From NCBI GenBank assembly GCA_016936975.1, contig JAFGWU010000039.1, positions 21,024-85,023 of the forward strand: a DNA stretch of 64,000 nt. The letters run 5' to 3'. Under the pieces are notes generated by a model. It was not told the origin of the DNA. It did not search any database and was given only the letters and a program-made list of their open reading frames with translations. A program made the translations under genes and the position numbers. Below, piece after piece: positions 61,059 through 64,000 of the stretch (position 1 is its first letter; every line of letters starts with the position of its first letter). The DNA comes from Bacteroidales bacterium (GTDB lineage: Bacteria > Bacteroidota > Bacteroidia > Bacteroidales > GCA-2748055).

Positions 61059-63881
61059 ATGGTTATGAAAACTTTTTTCAAATGCTCCGGCGTATTCAGT
61101 CTGCTTCTGAGCCTTGGGCTGCTTATGGGATGTTCACATTCTGAACTGCAAATTAATGAGGTGCTTATCAATTATGTGGAGCATCCTGATGGAATCGATA
61201 CTGCCGGATTTCATTTCTCATGGAAGGTAACGGCATCCGAAAGAAATGCGGGTCAGGTTGCTTACCGGATCATCCTCAGTACCACTGATGACCGGAATTT
61301 TGAGCGCCCTGTGTGGGACTCCGACAGGATTCAAAGCGATCGGAGTATTCTGGTGGACTACGCCGGTCCCGCTCTTCTTTCGGGCGTACAGTACCACTGG
61401 AAGGTGAAGATCTGGGACAACCATGGACATGAGTCGGATTGGAGCCCTGAAGGATCTTTTATTACAGGATTGTTTCCGGATTCAGACTGGGAAGGAGCAA
61501 GGTGGATCTCCTTTGCTCAGATGGATTCGGCAAAACGTATTGTGCCGGGCGTTCACTGGCCACCCTATCCGCCATCCATGGAAGGTTACAGGGATGTGGT
61601 CAGCGGGGATCATCCGCTTCTCCTGATCAGGAAAGAGTTCTACCTGAATAAAAGAGTAAGACAGGCCATTGTATTTGTTTCAGGCCTTGGACATTATGAA
61701 CTGAATATCAATGGCAATAAGGTGGGAGACCGGTTCCTGGCGCCGGGCTGGACCGAATATGATGAGGTTGCTTTTTATAACAGCTTTGATGTTACCGGTT
61801 ATATTAAAAAAGGAAGCAACGCCATCGGGATCATGTTGGGAAACGGTTTTTACAATGTCCCGACCAGCCGTTACAGAAAGCTGATTGTGGCATACGGGTT
61901 TCCTCAAGCCATCATGAAAATGAAGATAACCTTCACTGACGGAAGCGCCGAGACTGTAATCAGTGATGATAGCTGGAAATGGAGCCCTTCACCGATCACC
62001 TTTTCCAGTATTTTCGGCGGAGAGGATTATAATGCCATCCTTGAACAGGAGGGCTGGGATATGCCTGGCTTTGATGATACAGGATGGGAAAATGCCAGGG
62101 AAGTCTCCTCTGGAAATACAAAACTGGTTGCTGAACAGGATTACCCGGTCCGGATCATGGAACGTATCGGTGTAAAAACCATTTCTGAAATTGAAGATAA
62201 CCGATCCTTCGTCTATGACTTTGGTCAGAATGCTTCGGGAATTGCGGAGATCACCGTGAAAGGCAGCAGGGGAGATACCGTCAGGCTGGTGCCGGGTGAA
62301 TTAATCAACCGGAATGGATCGGTGACCCAGAGAAGTTCGGGGCGGCCTTATTACTGGCTGTATGTGTTGAAAGGGGATGGAGTGGAAACCTGGTCTCCGC
62401 GGTTTACCTATTACGGATTCCGGTATGTTGAGGTGGAAGGGGCCGTTCCCGACACGGCTGCAGAGGGGGAAGACCTGCCTGAGATTCTCGACATGAAGCT
62501 GCTGCACAACAGGAACGCATCGCCGGACATAGGATATTTCAATACTTCATCCGATCTCTTTAACCGGATTAATGAATTAATTCTCTGGGGTATCAGGAGC
62601 AATCTCCAGAGCGTGGTCACCGATTGTCCGCACCGCGAGAAGCTCGGTTGGCTCGAACAAACCTATCTGATGGGTGAGGGGATCCATTTCAATTATGATA
62701 TATACCAACTTTATCTTAAACTGATTGAAGGGATGCGTTATGCCCAGACGGAGAACGGAATGGTCCCGACCATCACACCGGAGTATGTGGAATTTTGGGA
62801 GATGTTCAGGGACACCCCCGAGTGGGGAAGCGCTTCGGTTTTCCTGCCCTGGTTAATTTACCGCTGGTATGGAGATAAGTCTCCGATGGAAGAATCATGG
62901 GATATGATGACCCGCTATGTCGATTACCTGGAGAGCAGGTCGGAGGAGCACATCATTTACTACGGACTGGGAGACTGGTATGATGTCGGTCCGAAGCCTC
63001 CGGGGCTGTCACAGCTCACTCCTGCAGGCGTTACGGCTACGGCCATTTATTATTACGACCTGGTTTTGATGGCGAAGATGGCTGAATTACTCGGGAAGCC
63101 CGACGAAAGCAAGAACTACATTAAACGGGCCCTGACTACAAAGGACGCCTTTAACGACAAATTCTTTGACCCGGATGCAAAGGTTTATGCTTCGGGCAGT
63201 CAGACTTCCATGGCGATGCCACTGGCCCTTAATATGGTGGAGGAACCTTTTATAGATGCCGTATTCAGCAACCTGGTCGATTCAATCCTGTCAAATAACA
63301 GGGCCCAGACCACCGGTGAGGTCGGTTTTCCATTCCTGATCAGCCTGCTTCAGGAAAAGGGAGCCTCAGACCTGCTTTTCGAAATGAATGCCCGGACCGA
63401 CGTGCCAGGATACGGATACCAGCTGTCCAGGGGAGCGACAGCCCTTACCGAGTCGTGGCAGGCTACACGGCAGAATTCAAACAATCACCTGATGCTGGGT
63501 CATATTATGCAATGGTTTTATGAAGGGCTGGCAGGCATCGGGCAGGAAGAGCATTCAGTAGCTTATAAGGAAATCGTAATCAATCCGGCATACCTCGAAC
63601 AGATCGACCGGGTGGAAGGCCATTTCAACTCCCCTTACGGAATGATTCAATCCTCAGTGGAGGTGCTGGAAAATGAATATCTTGTCCGGGTGGAGATTCC
63701 GTTTAATTCCACGGCAACCATTTTTCTCCCGGCTGAAGACCCCGGGATGGTTACGGAAGGTTCAGTCCCACTGAAGGAACATGAGGGTATGATCATTGCG
63801 GGAACCAAAAACGGGAAAATAAAAATAATCACAGGCTCCGGAAGTTACAACTTTATTATACAGCGAACCCTGAACCAGTAA
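61059..63881 (+). CDS. GH78 alpha-L-rhamnosidase, second copy
   Basis: 940 residues with a lipoprotein signal (SLLLSLGLLMGC); the second Met (61065) may be the real start. GH78 domain order: Fn3-like (about 30-140), Bac_rhamnosid_N (about 180-350; GHYELNINGNKVGDRFLAPGWTEYD), concanavalin-like, (alpha/alpha)6 barrel with DCPHREKLGWLEQTYL and ATALTESWQA, and C-terminal sandwich. The motif differs from the other GH78 (DCPQRDERMGWTGDAQ), so the two are old paralogues rather than a recent duplication and likely cut different rhamnosides. The stop codon lies inside the first unit of a 14-bp tandem repeat, next to an insertion sequence. Confidence 0.94.
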   Translation: MVMKTFFKCSGVFSLLLSLGLLMGCSHSELQINEVLINYVEHPDGIDTAGFHFSWKVTASERNAGQVAYRIILSTTDDRNFERPVWDSDRIQSDRSILVDYAGPALLSGVQYHWKVKIWDNHGHESDWSPEGSFITGLFPDSDWEGARWISFAQMDSAKRIVPGVHWPPYPPSMEGYRDVVSGDHPLLLIRKEFYLNKRVRQAIVFVSGLGHYELNINGNKVGDRFLAPGWTEYDEVAFYNSFDVTGYIKKGSNAIGIMLGNGFYNVPTSRYRKLIVAYGFPQAIMKMKITFTDGSAETVISDDSWKWSPSPITFSSIFGGEDYNAILEQEGWDMPGFDDTGWENAREVSSGNTKLVAEQDYPVRIMERIGVKTISEIEDNRSFVYDFGQNASGIAEITVKGSRGDTVRLVPGELINRNGSVTQRSSGRPYYWLYVLKGDGVETWSPRFTYYGFRYVEVEGAVPDTAAEGEDLPEILDMKLLHNRNASPDIGYFNTSSDLFNRINELILWGIRSNLQSVVTDCPHREKLGWLEQTYLMGEGIHFNYDIYQLYLKLIEGMRYAQTENGMVPTITPEYVEFWEMFRDTPEWGSASVFLPWLIYRWYGDKSPMEESWDMMTRYVDYLESRSEEHIIYYGLGDWYDVGPKPPGLSQLTPAGVTATAIYYYDLVLMAKMAELLGKPDESKNYIKRALTTKDAFNDKFFDPDAKVYASGSQTSMAMPLALNMVEEPFIDAVFSNLVDSILSNNRAQTTGEVGFPFLISLLQEKGASDLLFEMNARTDVPGYGYQLSRGATALTESWQATRQNSNNHLMLGHIMQWFYEGLAGIGQEEHSVAYKEIVINPAYLEQIDRVEGHFNSPYGMIQSSVEVLENEYLVRVEIPFNSTATIFLPAEDPGMVTEGSVPLKEHEGMIIAGTKNGKIKIITGSGSYNFIIQRTLNQ

Positions 63882-63910
63882 GCAGTAACCAGTAAGCAGT
63901 AACCAGTAAG
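63873..63910. repeat. 14-bp tandem repeat, about 2.7 copies
   Basis: AACCAGTAAGCAGT occurs at 63873-63886 and 63887-63900, then AACCAGTAAG at 63901-63910. The first unit contains the GH78 stop codon, so the extra copies fall outside the coding sequence. The repeat directly abuts the insertion sequence end. Confidence 0.85.
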
Positions 63911-63929
63911 AGTTGTCCCGTCCTGAAAA

Positions 63930-63954
63930 ATGTCTACACAATTTACGTAGACAT
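63930..63954 (+). promoter_or_regulatory. Hairpin covering the transposase start codon
   Basis: ATGTCTAC (63930-63937) and GTAGACAT (63947-63954) are exact inverted arms around 9 nt. The right arm contains the first two bases of the proposed ATG (63953-63955). In several insertion sequences such a hairpin blocks translation from transcripts that enter from outside. Confidence 0.5.
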
Positions 63955-64000
63955 GTTAAAAGACGACAGAGTACAAAAAAGTTACAGTGAAAATTTTAAA
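63953..64000 (+). CDS. Transposase N-terminus (partial, probable IS3 OrfA type)
   Basis: Sixteen codons are visible, MLKDDRVQKSYSENFK, running off the window end. The S/Y-S-E-N/E-F-K pattern is common at the start of helix-turn-helix OrfA proteins of IS3-like elements. Too short for a firm family call. Confidence 0.5.
   Translation, partial: MLKDDRVQKSYSENFK

Larger units (their letters stand above)
63912..64000 (+). mobile_element. Left end of an insertion sequence (partial)
   Basis: After the repeat a sequence beginning about TTGTCCCGTCCTG leads within 40 bp into a small hairpin and an ORF that opens like the first protein of an IS3-type transposase. The exact tip and the target duplication cannot be set because the right end is outside the window. 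Confidence 0.6.

Noticed and set aside
63873-63910. CRISPR-like repeat
   Set aside because: Units are 14 bp and directly adjacent with no spacers; a simple tandem repeat.

Overview
The window reads as a piece of a Bacteroidota (Bacteroidetes) chromosome, most likely an environmental polysaccharide degrader. The evidence is: two proteins ending in type IX secretion (T9SS) sorting domains; many SPII lipoproteins and SPI-exported glycosidases; promoters of the Bacteroidetes type (TTG-N20-TAGATTTG); few Shine-Dalgarno sites; and families that are almost private to this phylum (DUF3826, DUF6298, DUF5703, GH140). Nearly every base is coding, and nearly every gene concerns plant cell-wall (pectin-like) glycan breakdown. 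No tRNA, rRNA or CRISPR was seen. There is no SusC/SusD pair and no transcription factor in the window, so the uptake system and regulator must lie outside.

Layout. (1) 1-19283, plus strand: DUF3826 tail, DUF6298/beta-helix protein, GH140, GH43-sialidase-LamG protein, PL1 pectate lyase (T9SS), a 200-bp gap, GH142/MGH1-like glycosidase, BNR/sialidase-like lipoprotein, a STN-esterase-TIM barrel fusion, GH141-like beta-helix protein, DapA-family aldolase/lyase and a sodium:solute symporter. (2) 24205-19305, minus strand: GH78 then GH127. (3) 24367-26274, plus strand: Asp/Glu racemase-family enzyme and an ACS-type MFS transporter. (4) 31320-26288, minus strand: BKACE (DUF849) enzyme, LTD/CotH/T9SS protein, DUF1537 acid-sugar kinase. 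(5) 31525-63881, plus strand: GH138-like enzyme, then GH2, propeller glycosidase, GH2, GH31, URO-D-like, SSS symporter, URO-D-like, rhamnose mutarotase, RhaT, GH2, GH2, GH106, GH95-like (DUF5703) and GH78. (6) 63873-64000: a 14-bp tandem repeat and the left end of an insertion sequence whose transposase runs off the window.

Taken together, the families GH106, GH78 (two), GH95-like, GH127, GH138-like, GH140, GH141-like, GH142-like, GH2 (four), PL1 and an esterase closely resemble the set known from rhamnogalacturonan-II (RG-II) degradation in Bacteroides thetaiotaomicron. I therefore infer RG-II or a related rhamnose- and uronate-rich glycan as the target. Rhamnose released by GH78 and GH106 would enter through RhaT after mutarotation. 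Acid sugars would be handled by the DapA-family enzyme and by a separate BKACE/DUF1537/racemase/MFS set.

The most interesting find is regulatory. The two divergent promoter regions (24206-24366 and 31321-31524) carry the same pair of LacI-type operators at exactly the same 64-bp spacing, plus the same minus-strand promoter. This ties blocks 2-5 into one regulon and links the acid-sugar enzymes to GH78, GH127 and the GH138-like enzyme. It suggests a so far undescribed pathway for an unusual acidic sugar of the substrate.
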